Position numbers and translations under genes: made by a program. Of a stretch of DNA of 64,000 nucleotides, positions 51,535 through 59,842 are shown one piece after another. The notes beneath the pieces are model-generated. The model had not been told where the DNA came from. It did no database searches and was given only the letters and a program-made list of their open reading frames with translations. Source of the DNA: Chryseobacterium caseinilyticum (GTDB lineage Bacteria; Bacteroidota; Bacteroidia; Flavobacteriales; Weeksellaceae); the NCBI RefSeq assembly GCF_014837145.1, contig NZ_JACYFS010000007.1, positions 1-64,000 of the forward strand. The letters run 5' to 3'. The stretch's first letter is position 1. The number at the start of each line of letters is the position of its first letter.

Positions 51535-52134
51535 TTATCTTTCTAAAACAACTTTATTTGTCTCTAGCCTGCGTTTCGGTGTGTAGATTGGTTGATTTTT
51601 ATCTGCTTCAGATTTTTGTCCGATGGCGACAGCGAAAAGGCTTTCATACTTCCTGTTTTGCAAAATTTCATCGTACTCCGCAGATTTAATGCCTTCCATC
51701 GGTGTACAGTCGATGCCCATTTCTGCACACGCGGACAAAAGAACTCCCAGAGAAATATAGACCTGTTTCGCCATCCAGTTTTTGATGTACTCCTCACCGT
51801 GCGGCTGAACCATGCTTTTGTAATAATTAACAGCCATTTCCGGAAGATTTTCTTCGATTTGAGTTTCAAAATCTTCCACTGACTTCAGTACCTGAAAAAC
51901 AATGACCAGCTTGCTCTCAATAACTTTTGCAGTATTGTGGAAAGAAACTTCCGACAGCTGTTCTTTAATTTCTTTGCTGGTTACAAAAACAAAATTCCAT
52001 GGCTGGCTGTTGATGGAGGACGGACTGAGTTTCAGAATTTCTTTTAATTCCTCAATCTGTTCAGCGTCAATTTCTCCTTCAGCATTGTATTTTTTTACCG
52101 TATACCGGTTTTTCATTTTTTGCAGAAAACTCAT
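51535..52134 (-). CDS. Nitroreductase family NAD(P)H oxidoreductase
   Basis: A 199-residue FMN-dependent nitroreductase-fold protein. Blocks typical of the family are RYTVKKYNAEGEIDAEQIEELKEILKLSPSSINSQPWNFVFV (the SxxNxQPW FMN contact), a middle helix region with YISLGVLLSACAEMGIDCTPMEGI, and AVAIGQKSEAD. It likely reduces quinones or nitro compounds with NAD(P)H. It is monocistronic on the minus strand. Confidence 0.9.
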   Translation of the reverse strand: MSFLQKMKNRYTVKKYNAEGEIDAEQIEELKEILKLSPSSINSQPWNFVFVTSKEIKEQLSEVSFHNTAKVIESKLVIVFQVLKSVEDFETQIEENLPEMAVNYYKSMVQPHGEEYIKNWMAKQVYISLGVLLSACAEMGIDCTPMEGIKSAEYDEILQNRKYESLFAVAIGQKSEADKNQPIYTPKRRLETNKVVLER

Positions 52135-52203
52135 TTTTGATTGGTTTAAAAATTTAAGTCAATATAAATTTACGTCATAAGTCTGATTTTAAAAAATTCA
52201 GCA

Positions 52204-52233
52204 CAAAAAAAATCAGGAATTAATCTTCCTGAT
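52204..52233 (-). terminator. rsmD terminator, overlapping the end of the gene
   Basis: On the minus strand ATCAGGAA and TTCCTGAT pair over a short loop and lead to a run of Ts. The stem spans the rsmD stop codon, so the last codons are part of the hairpin. Confidence 0.8.
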
Positions 52234-52807
52234 TGCTTATTTCTTCTTCAGCTTCTGGAGTAGGTTCATAAAAACTGAAGCTTACATTTCCATATTTTCT
52301 TGTAAACTTAAAATTCGGATGATCAAGTTTTAATCTGCTTTGATGTTCTACAATCAGAACGCCGTTAGGTTTCAAATACTTATTTTTTAAAACTAAAGAA
52401 AGCAGTTCATGATACTTTTTTTCTTCGGTTTCAAAAGGTGCATCGGCAAAAACAATCTCGTAAGACTTATTATTTCTGAATTTCTTCAGCCAGTCATAAA
52501 CATCTCCCCGCTGTGTGCTGATTTGCAGACTCATATCAAGTTCAGCGGCAGTAGAGTTGATAAACGACGTATGCTTTGGATTCATTTCCACAGAAGTCAC
52601 ATCCTGACAGCCTCTCGAAGCAAATTCAAGACTGATCGAACCGATTCCTGCAAAAAGATCAAGAACCGAAACCGACTGCATGTCGTAAGTATTTTCCAAA
52701 ATACTGAAAAGTGCCTCCTTGGCAAAATCTGTTGTAGGTCTTACATCAAAATGTTTGGGAGCGGCTATTTTTTTGGCTTTCCATTTACCGGAAATTATTC
52801 TGTACAT
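52220..52807 (-). CDS. rsmD: RsmD family 16S rRNA guanine-N2 methyltransferase
   Basis: A 195-residue SAM-dependent methyltransferase that modifies G966 in E. coli 16S rRNA. It begins MYRIISGKWKAKKIAAP and keeps RPTTDFAKEALFSIL. The SAM loop is DLFAGIGSISLEFASRG (residues 50-66). The catalytic motif, normally DPPY/F, reads DAPF in IVFADAPFETEE; this substitution is the one oddity. The C-terminus ends in an acidic tail. It is the last gene of a cluster with DUF3822 and Smr genes, 44 bp after the DUF3822 stop. Confidence 0.92.
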   Translation of the reverse strand: MYRIISGKWKAKKIAAPKHFDVRPTTDFAKEALFSILENTYDMQSVSVLDLFAGIGSISLEFASRGCQDVTSVEMNPKHTSFINSTAAELDMSLQISTQRGDVYDWLKKFRNNKSYEIVFADAPFETEEKKYHELLSLVLKNKYLKPNGVLIVEHQSRLKLDHPNFKFTRKYGNVSFSFYEPTPEAEEEISNQED

Positions 52808-52851
52808 GTTTGTTGGGTGTTAGGTGTGGGTGATGAGGGTTTAGCTTCAAC

Positions 52852-53568
52852 CTAATTAAGAATGAAATTTTTACCCGGAAGATTATCGTAAACAATCTTC
52901 AGGTTCTTCACAAATTTCTGAAGCTCAGAGATAAAAGTCTCGTTTTCGGTGGTTTCTCCATAAGCGAAAAACTTGGTTTCATTGATTCCAAAACCTATTT
53001 TGCTTAAAGTGAACATCACGAAATAAAGGAAATCAACTTCGGAATTCACATCCAGATTGTTATAAAGGATCACTTTTTTATCATCAATCGCAAAAAACTC
53101 GCACTGATTATGATACAGATTGATATGAATTTCTTTATTATTTTTAAAACTGATAGAATTTAAAAACTTCTCACCCGAAAAATTAAAGAAAACCGGCAGC
53201 GACAGCGCTTTGATTTTCTGATAATATTCTTTTGGGAAAGTATAGTAAAACTGAACTTTAAACTTTTTGTTGACAGACAGCATCAGTTCTTCTTTTTCCT
53301 TATCCACAGGCGTGTTGAATGCAATCAGATCATATCCGAGGTCATGGTTTTCGAAACCTTCGGGCATCAGAGTAAAATTATTTAATGCAGAAACAACGTG
53401 AATTTCGTCAAACCGCTGTTTGATCAAAACTTCATCTAGGGTGTCAAGAATAAAATTTTCCGGCGATTCTTCGTCAGAAAAATAAGATTTTTCCTCCACG
53501 ACGCTTTTGTTTTTAGCGATCTGGTAGATTAATCCGTCTTTTGTGAAAAGTAAATGTAGTACGTTCAT
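52852..53568 (-). CDS. DUF3822 family protein
   Basis: A 238-residue protein matching the DUF3822 family of Bacteroidota, which has an ASKHA-like (actin/hexokinase-type) appearance. Visible blocks are NVLHLLFTKDGLIYQIAKNKSVVEEKSYF, then TLMPEGFENHDLGYDLIAFNTP, and LYNNLDVNSEVDFLYFVMFTLSKIGF. Its function is unknown. It commonly lies next to rsmD, as here, and coaD is often in the same cluster elsewhere; in this genome coaD is about 8 kb away. Confidence 0.85.
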   Translation of the reverse strand: MNVLHLLFTKDGLIYQIAKNKSVVEEKSYFSDEESPENFILDTLDEVLIKQRFDEIHVVSALNNFTLMPEGFENHDLGYDLIAFNTPVDKEKEELMLSVNKKFKVQFYYTFPKEYYQKIKALSLPVFFNFSGEKFLNSISFKNNKEIHINLYHNQCEFFAIDDKKVILYNNLDVNSEVDFLYFVMFTLSKIGFGINETKFFAYGETTENETFISELQKFVKNLKIVYDNLPGKNFILN

Positions 53569-53586
53569 AAGTCAATTCCTGCAAAT

Positions 53587-54081
53587 TTAGTGAAAATCTA
53601 CCATTACCGCACCCGATTGATGGTGAAGTATTTCTTTGTTATAAAAATCAAGATTGGTTAGGCTTTCAAGTACATCCAAAACCATTCGCTGCAAGGTACC
53701 GTCGCCGATTCCGTGTACTATTTCAAGTCTTTTCAAATGATTTTTCCTGCAGAAATTGATTGTCTGAACCAACTTTTCTTTTTGCAGAAAAAGCCGCTCA
53801 AAGCTATCATAATCATTAGGATTTTTAACTAAATTTTCAAAATGAAGATCCAGAATCATCGGATTTTTATCGTGTTTTTTGGAAACTGTTTTTTTCGGTT
53901 CAGCCTTTTTTACAATTTTGATATTTTCATAAATCTCAGCATTTTTCGGAACCAGTTTTTCCTTCGGATATTGATAGGTAAATCCATATTCGTCTTTAAA
54001 AACCACAGTATTTCCATTAACCGAAGTGACTACTCCGTTCAAAACTTCATCCAGTGCCGAAACTTTTTCTCCTATTTTCAT
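53587..54081 (-). CDS. Smr-domain (MutS2-like C-terminal) protein
   Basis: About 164 residues from ATG 54081; the frame allows eight more residues (MICFTHKD). A small beta-barrel N-terminus (KIGEKVSALDEVLNGVVTSVNGNTVVFKDEYG) and a Lys-rich linker precede a Smr domain. That domain includes ILDLHFENL, FCRKNHLKRLEIVHGIGDGTLQRMV and SGAVMVDFH. Smr domains nick or bind branched DNA or RNA; the HGIGDG motif corresponds to the family HGxGxG. It is 18 bp upstream of the DUF3822 gene, in one operon with rsmD. Confidence 0.88.
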   Translation of the reverse strand: MKIGEKVSALDEVLNGVVTSVNGNTVVFKDEYGFTYQYPKEKLVPKNAEIYENIKIVKKAEPKKTVSKKHDKNPMILDLHFENLVKNPNDYDSFERLFLQKEKLVQTINFCRKNHLKRLEIVHGIGDGTLQRMVLDVLESLTNLDFYNKEILHHQSGAVMVDFH

Positions 54082-54133
54082 GTCTTTGTGGGTGAAACAA
54101 ATCAATCCGTTTCTTTATTTTTAATTTTTTTCA

Positions 54134-54222
54134 GGAGCCGTGAACCTGCTTTCCGCTCATACTCCTCACGCCACCGCATTGGCCATCGCCAGTTGCGGGG
54201 TAACCGCTGCAATCAGGGCTAG
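54134..54222. repeat. Dispersed 88-nt element, copy 2 (89 nt here)
   Basis: It aligns with 20521-20608: GGAGC at one end, TCCGCTCATACTCCTC, CGCCACCGC, GGGGTAACCGCTGC and GGCTAG at the other end. CCACCGC can pair with GCGGGG across the variable centre. It lies between the Smr gene and the phosphoesterase gene. Confidence 0.75.
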
Positions 54223-54280
54223 TTACAATTTGTTACTAAGATCAAACTGTTATTCAATCAAAAGTGGTTACTTACTGAAT

Positions 54281-54308
54281 CTCAAATCTCAAATTTCAAA
54301 TTTCAAAT
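54281..54308. repeat. TCAAATT/CTCAAAT short tandem repeat at the phosphoesterase stop
   Basis: Four heptamer-like units (CTCAAAT, CTCAAAT, TTCAAAT, TTCAAAT) overlap the 3' end of the phosphoesterase gene and contribute its last residues (DLKFEI). Confidence 0.65.
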
Positions 54309-54801
54309 CCTTCGCTCCCAATTCTATTACTTCCAGATCCTTTATTTCTTCTCCGTCGATTATAAACCGCATCATCGTTCTCATTTTATGCCAGCCCTGC
54401 TTACCACAAGCTCCAGGATTTAAATGCAACAGATTATTTTTCTGATCAAACATCGCTTTCAGAATGTGAGAATGCCCTGAAATAAACAGTTTCGGAGCTT
54501 TTTCTTTAATTTCCTTATTTGCCAAAGGCGTATATTTTCCGGGATAACCACCGATGTGAATCATTAAAACCTCTACATCTTCACAGAAAAAACGGTTTAC
54601 TTCAGGAAATTCTGAACGGATTTTTGCGCCGTCGATATTTCCCCAGACACCTTTCAGCGGTTTTATTTTCTCAAGCTTTTCAATGATTTCAAAACTCCCA
54701 AAATCACCACAGTGCCAGATCTCATCAGCCTGAGAAGCATATTCTAAAATTCTGTCATCAATGTATGAATGAGAATCTGAAAGTAGTAGGATTTTAGTCA
54801 T
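54289..54801 (-). CDS. YfcE/MJ0936-type metallophosphoesterase
   Basis: A 170-residue calcineurin-like phosphodiesterase. Motifs appear in order: LLSDSHSYIDD (residues 5-15), EIWHCGDFGSFE, GVWGNIDGA, MIHIGGYPG, LFISGHSHILK and LLHLNPGACG. Small members such as YfcE cleave artificial phosphodiesters; the natural substrate is unclear. The C-terminal tail DLKFEI is encoded by a tandem repeat that also supplies the stop codon. It is monocistronic or the first gene of the Smr cluster. Confidence 0.9.
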   Translation of the reverse strand: MTKILLLSDSHSYIDDRILEYASQADEIWHCGDFGSFEIIEKLEKIKPLKGVWGNIDGAKIRSEFPEVNRFFCEDVEVLMIHIGGYPGKYTPLANKEIKEKAPKLFISGHSHILKAMFDQKNNLLHLNPGACGKQGWHKMRTMMRFIIDGEEIKDLEVIELGAKDLKFEI

Positions 54802-54816
54802 TGAATATTTTTTTTA

Positions 54817-54963
54817 ACCACAAAAGTAACAAAAGCACAATTTTGAAAGATTTACTATTCTACTCAAAAAAGTTCGGATAAATATTTCATCAAGTCTTAT
54901 TTGAACTTTACCGCCTACCAATTTCGTCTTTGAATTTCAATTACTTTTGTGCCTTTTGTGGTT
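54817..54963. repeat. Imperfect inverted repeat ending in AACCACAAAAG, copy 2
   Basis: The left arm AACCACAAAAGTAACAAAAG is mirrored by CTTTTGTGCCTTTTGTGGTT at the right end. Inner matches, TTTTGAAAGA and TCTTTGAA, extend the stem. Same class as 32379-32690. Confidence 0.6.
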
Positions 54964-55080
54964 GAATTTTTTTGATTTCTGAAACAAAATTAAAAACCTT
55001 TGTTTCTTGTGCGGTTTTTTAAATCAGCGACAAATTTACTCAATAATCCCGAATTGATTAACTTTGGAAAAATTAAAATA

Positions 55081-56622
55081 ATGAAGCAGAAGCTATCTCT
55101 AATGTTTATCGTCATCTCTTTCATCACCTTCGCACAGGTTGAAGAAAAAAAACTCGATGAGCTCATTCAAAATACATTAAAAACATTCGACGTTCCGGGA
55201 ATGTCTGTCGGAGTGATCAAAGACGGAAAAATGATTTATTCCAAAGGCTTTGGCGTCCGTTCGCTGACCTCAAAACAGCCGATGGATGACAATACTTTAG
55301 TAGGAATTGCTTCCAACTCAAAAGGGTTTACCTGTACCGCCCTGGCAATTTTAGCAGATGAGGGAAAACTCGACTGGGACGATAAAGTTTCAAAATATAT
55401 TCCTGAATTTCAAATGTACGATCCTTACGTTTCTCAGAATGTTACGATCAAAGATTTGGTAACGCACAGAGCCGGTTTGGGTCTCGGGCAGGGAGATTTG
55501 ATGTTCTTTCCCGAAGGTGGAAATTTAAGCGTAAAAGATATTGTACACAACGTAAGATATTTGAAGCCTGAAAATCCTTTCAGAACAACTTTGGATTACA
55601 ATAATGTGATGTTTATTGTTGCCGGAGAAGTAATTACAAGAATTTCAGGGCTAAGCTGGGCAGAGTTTATCGAACAGAGAATCCTGAAACCGGTCGGCAT
55701 GACTTCAAGTTTCGGAAGTTACAACAGAGCCAAAGCAGTTGCCAACAAAATCGATGCCCACGCTCCGGTTGACGGTAAAGCCATCGCAGTTCCTCACGAC
55801 TGGAATGAAACTGCCAACGCAGCAGGCGGAATTATGAGCAACATCAAAGATATGACAACGTGGGCAGAATGTCTGATGAATAATTTCACCACCAAAGACG
55901 GGAAAAAACTGGTTTCCGATAAAAATATCATGCAGCTCTGGAATCTTCAGATCTCCAGCGGTGCAGCCTTGAAAAATCCTTACGACACAAGTTTCTACGG
56001 CTATGGACTGGGATGGTTTTTAAGTGATGTGAAAGGTCATAAACAGGTTCAGCATACGGGTGGATTAATCGGAACGGTGACTCAGTTTACGTTGATTCCG
56101 GATATGAAATTAGGAATTGTGGTTTTAACAAATCAACAGTCCGGAGCAGCTTTCAACACAATTACCAACACCGTGAAAGATTCTTACCTTGGCGTGGCCG
56201 ACAGAAACTGGCTGAAAACCTACGGTGACAGAATGAAAAAAGTAGAGGAAGGCTATGACAAGCAGAAGAAAGAAGCTTTCGCAAAATCTGAAGCCTTTAA
56301 AAAAGACAAAAACCTCCAGCCAAAAGCGGAACAGTTCACCGGAACTTACAATGATGTTTGGTTTGGTGATGTAACGATTACAAAAGAAGGAAATACTTTC
56401 AGACTGAACTGCAAAAATTCCCCAAGACTGAAAGGAGAGCTGCTTCCGTATTCCAATAATACTTTTATTGTAAAATGGGATGACAGAAGCTATGATGCGG
56501 ATGCTTATATCATATTCAGTTATGATGAAAACGGAAAAGCAGAGTCAGCAAAAATGAAAGCGATTTCAGATATTACAGATTTCAGTTTTGATTTTGATGA
56601 TCTGGATTTGAAGAGAAAATAG
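55081..56622 (+). CDS. Serine hydrolase (class C beta-lactamase-like), exported
   Basis: About 513 residues from ATG 55081, giving signal peptide MKQKLSLMFIVISFITFAQ; 27 extra residues are possible upstream. The beta-lactamase/DD-peptidase-like domain has the SxxK nucleophile in SNSKGFTC (near residue 75), a YNN motif as YxN, and HTGG in VQHTGGLIG in place of KTG. The C-terminal about 100 residues form a DUF3471-like beta domain (FTGTYNDVWFGDVTITKEGN). It may act on D-amino-acid peptides or esters; beta-lactam resistance is not implied. TAACTTTG at 55059-55066 is a likely -7 box. Confidence 0.88.
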   Translation: MKQKLSLMFIVISFITFAQVEEKKLDELIQNTLKTFDVPGMSVGVIKDGKMIYSKGFGVRSLTSKQPMDDNTLVGIASNSKGFTCTALAILADEGKLDWDDKVSKYIPEFQMYDPYVSQNVTIKDLVTHRAGLGLGQGDLMFFPEGGNLSVKDIVHNVRYLKPENPFRTTLDYNNVMFIVAGEVITRISGLSWAEFIEQRILKPVGMTSSFGSYNRAKAVANKIDAHAPVDGKAIAVPHDWNETANAAGGIMSNIKDMTTWAECLMNNFTTKDGKKLVSDKNIMQLWNLQISSGAALKNPYDTSFYGYGLGWFLSDVKGHKQVQHTGGLIGTVTQFTLIPDMKLGIVVLTNQQSGAAFNTITNTVKDSYLGVADRNWLKTYGDRMKKVEEGYDKQKKEAFAKSEAFKKDKNLQPKAEQFTGTYNDVWFGDVTITKEGNTFRLNCKNSPRLKGELLPYSNNTFIVKWDDRSYDADAYIIFSYDENGKAESAKMKAISDITDFSFDFDDLDLKRK

Positions 56623-56653
56623 TCAATTTCGATACTTAAGAATGAAATATCAG

Positions 56654-56679
56654 CAATAGGGACGGGCTTTGGCTCGTCT
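56654..56679. repeat. 26-nt GGGCTTTAGCCC repeat, copy 2
   Basis: CAATAGGGACGGGCTTTGGC plus 6 nt matches 33143-33168 at 23 of 26 positions. The 7-bp stem is kept: T-G becomes C-G, and G-C becomes G-T. Confidence 0.65.
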
Positions 56680-56846
56680 TTTTCTTTGCAAAAAAACTGG
56701 ACAATCTGAAACAAATAAGACAACAAAAATATTTATGAAAATCTTCAGAACTACAAATCTATTCATCAAAAGAGTAGTGTTAAATTAACGATTTGTAAGT
56801 TTTTTTGATTTTTTTTACAATAAATTTGACTTATACTCCCAGGAAG

Positions 56847-57365
56847 ATGAAAAATTATGTAATCTGTATCATTCTGTTTTTAATTATCAATTCACCGGCG
56901 TTCTCCGCTCAAAACCCAGCAGAGAATAGAATGTTGAAAAAACTGTTAAAATTTGACTCCTCAAATTTAGATGTCAAATACGATGAGATTTACAAGCATT
57001 TGGGGACTTACAAATGCGCAAAAGACTTTAAAATCATCTCAGGCAGAATGGAATCTACGGCAGATGGTAAATATCAAGACTTTATGTTTATCTACAAAGA
57101 TGGAAAAGTGCTTTTCTTTGGGAAAACTATTTTCAAGGGTTATGAAAACTATGTTAAGAAACCTGAAAAAGATTTTAATGCTGTCTTATTTCAAAGAAAT
57201 AATGTGAATAAAATTCAAAGAATTCAGGTTTATCATTCAATCTTAGGAATGGATTTTGGAAATGGAACTCAAACTATGAATATTGCAGTACAAAACAACC
57301 AAGTGATCATTAAATCCACAGTAGAAAATTGTGATATTTACGAATTATTCGATGATAAGCAATAA
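56847..57365 (+). CDS. Exported protein of unknown function
   Basis: About 172 residues from ATG 56847, giving signal peptide MKNYVICIILFLIINSPAFSAQ; the frame is open further upstream but without support. The mature protein is small and mixed, with KLLKFDSSNLDVKYDEIYKHLGTYKCAK and FGKTIFKGYENYVKKPE. No family is recognised. A TAAATTTG -7 box at 56821-56828 lies just upstream, which also argues against the longer form. Confidence 0.6.
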   Translation: MKNYVICIILFLIINSPAFSAQNPAENRMLKKLLKFDSSNLDVKYDEIYKHLGTYKCAKDFKIISGRMESTADGKYQDFMFIYKDGKVLFFGKTIFKGYENYVKKPEKDFNAVLFQRNNVNKIQRIQVYHSILGMDFGNGTQTMNIAVQNNQVIIKSTVENCDIYELFDDKQ

Positions 57366-57410
57366 GTAGATTTACAGAAATGAGTTCTATTCACATTATT
57401 CGGTAACGGT

Positions 57411-57893
57411 TCATATTTTAATTTTCCCAGGTTCATAAAAAAACAATAATTTTTTCCTAGCTCCCTCAAACTGCGACCACGAATCACATTCAATCTGAAA
57501 TCCGGCAACACCACAGGTCGGGAAGTGATAAATATCTTCGGAAATAGAATTGGCAAAATTGGAAATTCCATTGTTGTGCGAGAAAAGAGCAACAGAATTC
57601 AGAGAATCATCCAAAGTATAAATAGCAGATTCGAAATTTCTTTCTTTAGGATTATAAAGATTCTGATCAGTTCCTATTGTCAGCTGATAGGTTTGGTTGA
57701 AAATTTCACAGGTATTCAAAGCCCTCACTGCGGGACTTGAAAGAAGGTAATCGATGCTGATATTGTTGTTTTTCATGTATCTCGACATCAATGCGGCATC
57801 TTCCAGACCTTTGTTGGCCAAGGGTCTGTCAAAGTCTTCTGTTTCTTCCGGCCAGTCGCTTTTTGCGTGCCGAACAAGGATGAGTTGCTTCAT
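57411..57893 (-). CDS. sixA: SixA-type histidine phosphatase
   Basis: A 160-residue histidine-phosphatase superfamily protein: LILVRHAKSDWPEETEDFDRPLANKG (residues 4-29) contains the RHAKSDW nucleophile motif of SixA, YLLSSPAVRALNT is the second block and VALFSHNNGISNF supplies the second catalytic His. SixA dephosphorylates histidine phosphotransfer domains or phosphotransferase-system proteins in E. coli. The gene is convergent with the 56847-57365 gene and divergent from ruvX. Confidence 0.88.
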   Translation of the reverse strand: MKQLILVRHAKSDWPEETEDFDRPLANKGLEDAALMSRYMKNNNISIDYLLSSPAVRALNTCEIFNQTYQLTIGTDQNLYNPKERNFESAIYTLDDSLNSVALFSHNNGISNFANSISEDIYHFPTCGVAGFQIECDSWSQFEGARKKLLFFYEPGKIKI

Positions 57894-58006
57894 AATGAGT
57901 GGTTTGGAAAATTAAATTTATAAAAAAAATTATGTAAAATATCAAAATTTATAAAAAAAACTGTGTTTAGAATAAAATCACTAAAATTTATTAAATTTGC
58001 AGTCTT

Positions 58007-58435
58007 ATGAAATCTTCATTGAAACAAATCCTTGCAATAGACTACGGAAAGGCAAGATGTGGTATCGCAGCTACCGACGATATGCAAATTATCGCAAGTG
58101 CTTTAGATACAGTAGCCACGGCTTCTCTGATTGATTTTTTAAAAAAGTATTTCTCAGTAAATCAGGTGGAAGCCATCGTAGTGGGTTTACCAACAGATTT
58201 AAAAGGCAATATGTCTGAAATTGAGACCAGTATTTTGGCTTTTATTGAGAAGTTTAAAGCTGAATTTCCAGAGATTGAGGTTCATCGTTTAGATGAAAGA
58301 TTTACCTCAAAAATGGCTTCGTTTTTTATCTCCCAAAGTGGGAAAACTAAAAAACAGCGGGAGCAGAAAGGTCTTATAGACAAAGTAAGTGCAACGATTA
58401 TATTGCAGAATTTTTTAGAACAAAGAACAAGATGA
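58007..58435 (+). CDS. ruvX: RuvX/YqgF-type Holliday junction resolvase-like nuclease
   Basis: A 142-residue RNase H-fold protein. AIDYGKARCGIAATDD (residues 10-25) carries the first catalytic Asp, VVGLPTDLKGNMSE is the conserved central block, and VHRLDERFTSKMA the C-terminal acidic motif. YqgF proteins are implicated in pre-16S rRNA maturation and possibly junction resolution. A TAAATTTG -7 box at 57992-57999 ends only 7 nt before the ATG. The stop overlaps the def start by 4 nt (ATGA), so they are translationally coupled. Confidence 0.93.
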   Translation: MKSSLKQILAIDYGKARCGIAATDDMQIIASALDTVATASLIDFLKKYFSVNQVEAIVVGLPTDLKGNMSEIETSILAFIEKFKAEFPEIEVHRLDERFTSKMASFFISQSGKTKKQREQKGLIDKVSATIILQNFLEQRTR

Positions 58436-59004
58436 TTTTACCAATAAGAGCATTCGGGGATCCGGTTTTGAGGAAAGTGGCAAAGGATATCGATAAAGAT
58501 TATCCGGGGCTGCAGGAGTTGATTGATAATATGTTTGAAACCATGTACAGTGCCAACGGTATCGGTCTCGCAGCACCACAGATTGGTCTGGACATCAGAC
58601 TTTTTATGGTGGATGTAACGCCTTTGGCAGAGGATGAAGACTACGAAGATATTGCTGAAGAACTGAAAGACTTCAAAAAAGTATTCATCAATGCTAAAAT
58701 TCTTGAAGAATCCGGCGAAGAATGGAAGTTTAATGAAGGCTGTCTCTCGATTCCGGACGTAAGGGAAGATGTGAAGAGAAAAAGTACAATTCTGATCGAA
58801 TATTATGACGAAAATTTCGTTAAACATACAGAAACTTTTTCCGATATTAGAGCCCGCGTTATTCAGCATGAATATGATCATATTGAAGGGATTCTTTTCA
58901 CCGATCATCTCAGTGCTTTAAAGAAAAAACTCGTTAAAGGAAAGCTGGTAAAAATCTCTCAGGGCGAGGTTGGAATCAACTATAAAATGAGATTTCCGAA
59001 GTAG
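58432..59004 (+). CDS. def: Peptide deformylase
   Basis: A 190-residue Fe/Zn deformylase removing the formyl group from nascent proteins. The three motifs are complete: GIGLAAPQIG (residues 44-53), EGCLSIPD (about 103-110, Cys metal ligand) and QHEYDHIEGILF (about 145-156, HExxH). An acidic insert (LAEDEDYEDIAEELKDF) lies between the first two, as is common in Bacteroidota. It overlaps ruvX by 4 nt and precedes DUF5606 and mazG. Confidence 0.97.
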   Translation: MILPIRAFGDPVLRKVAKDIDKDYPGLQELIDNMFETMYSANGIGLAAPQIGLDIRLFMVDVTPLAEDEDYEDIAEELKDFKKVFINAKILEESGEEWKFNEGCLSIPDVREDVKRKSTILIEYYDENFVKHTETFSDIRARVIQHEYDHIEGILFTDHLSALKKKLVKGKLVKISQGEVGINYKMRFPK

Positions 59005-59071
59005 ATTTTAAGATTAAAAAAAGAAATAAACAGGTAAAAGGCAGTTGTATACTGCCACAAAAAACAAGATT

Positions 59072-59629
59072 ATGCAGTTAGAAAAAATAATTTCGATTTC
59101 CGGAAAACCGGGACTTTTCAAATTGGTTTCTCAGCTTAGAAACGGTTTTATTATTGAAGATGTTTCAAACAAAAAGAAAGTAAGCATCGGAAATTCAAGT
59201 CAGGTAAGTCTTTTAGACAATATTGCAATGTTTACTTTTGATAAAGAAGTGCCTTTGTTTGAAGTATTTGAAAATATTGCAAAAAACTATGACTATAAAG
59301 AGACGATTTCTCACAAATCTTCAGAGGCAGAACTGAAAGAATTTATGAGCGCATCGCTTCCAAACTACGATACCGAGAGAGTTTATGTTTCTGATATTAA
59401 GAAGCTGGCTCAGTGGTACAACACGCTTCACAAGGCAGGTTACATTACTCCTGAAAGTTTCGTAAAAGCAGAGTCTGAAACTCTGGAAGGAGAAGCTGCA
59501 GAAGAAATCAATGTAGAAAAAGAAGCTCCGAAAAAAGCACCTAAAGCAGAAAAGCCGGCTACACCAAAAGTAAAAGCAAGCACGGGAGCAAAAGCAGCTA
59601 CAAAAAGTACACACAGAAAAATGGGATAA
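59072..59629 (+). CDS. DUF5606 domain protein
   Basis: About 185 residues from ATG 59072; nine residues more are possible but do not match the family. Residues 1-130 are a DUF5606 domain (MQLEKIISISGKPGLFKLV, then VSLLDNIAMFTFDKEVPLFEV, YDTERVYVSDIKKLAQWYNTL). The tail is Lys/Ala/Pro-rich with KAPKAEKPATPKVKAS, probably disordered. Function is unknown; it follows def in many Bacteroidota. Confidence 0.88.
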   Translation: MQLEKIISISGKPGLFKLVSQLRNGFIIEDVSNKKKVSIGNSSQVSLLDNIAMFTFDKEVPLFEVFENIAKNYDYKETISHKSSEAELKEFMSASLPNYDTERVYVSDIKKLAQWYNTLHKAGYITPESFVKAESETLEGEAAEEINVEKEAPKKAPKAEKPATPKVKASTGAKAATKSTHRKMG

Positions 59630-59651
59630 TTTATTTATCTGAATTGATACA

Positions 59652-59684
59652 AACCTCGTCAGCAATGATGAGGTTTTTTTTGTC
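59652..59684 (+). terminator. ruvX-def-DUF5606 operon terminator
   Basis: AACCTC and GAGGTT pair over a 12-nt loop, followed by a T run. Confidence 0.8.
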
Positions 59685-59842
59685 TTGATTAAGAATTTTG
59701 CAAATTTCTTCTTTTATCCAACCCTAAAAAGAGGAAGAAGTTTATAATTCAAAGGAGCACCTAAAGTCAATTTACTCCATTTACGGCCGAAAAATAAATT
59801 GATTTTTATTTTGAACATAGACTGAAGAATCTTTATTATAAT

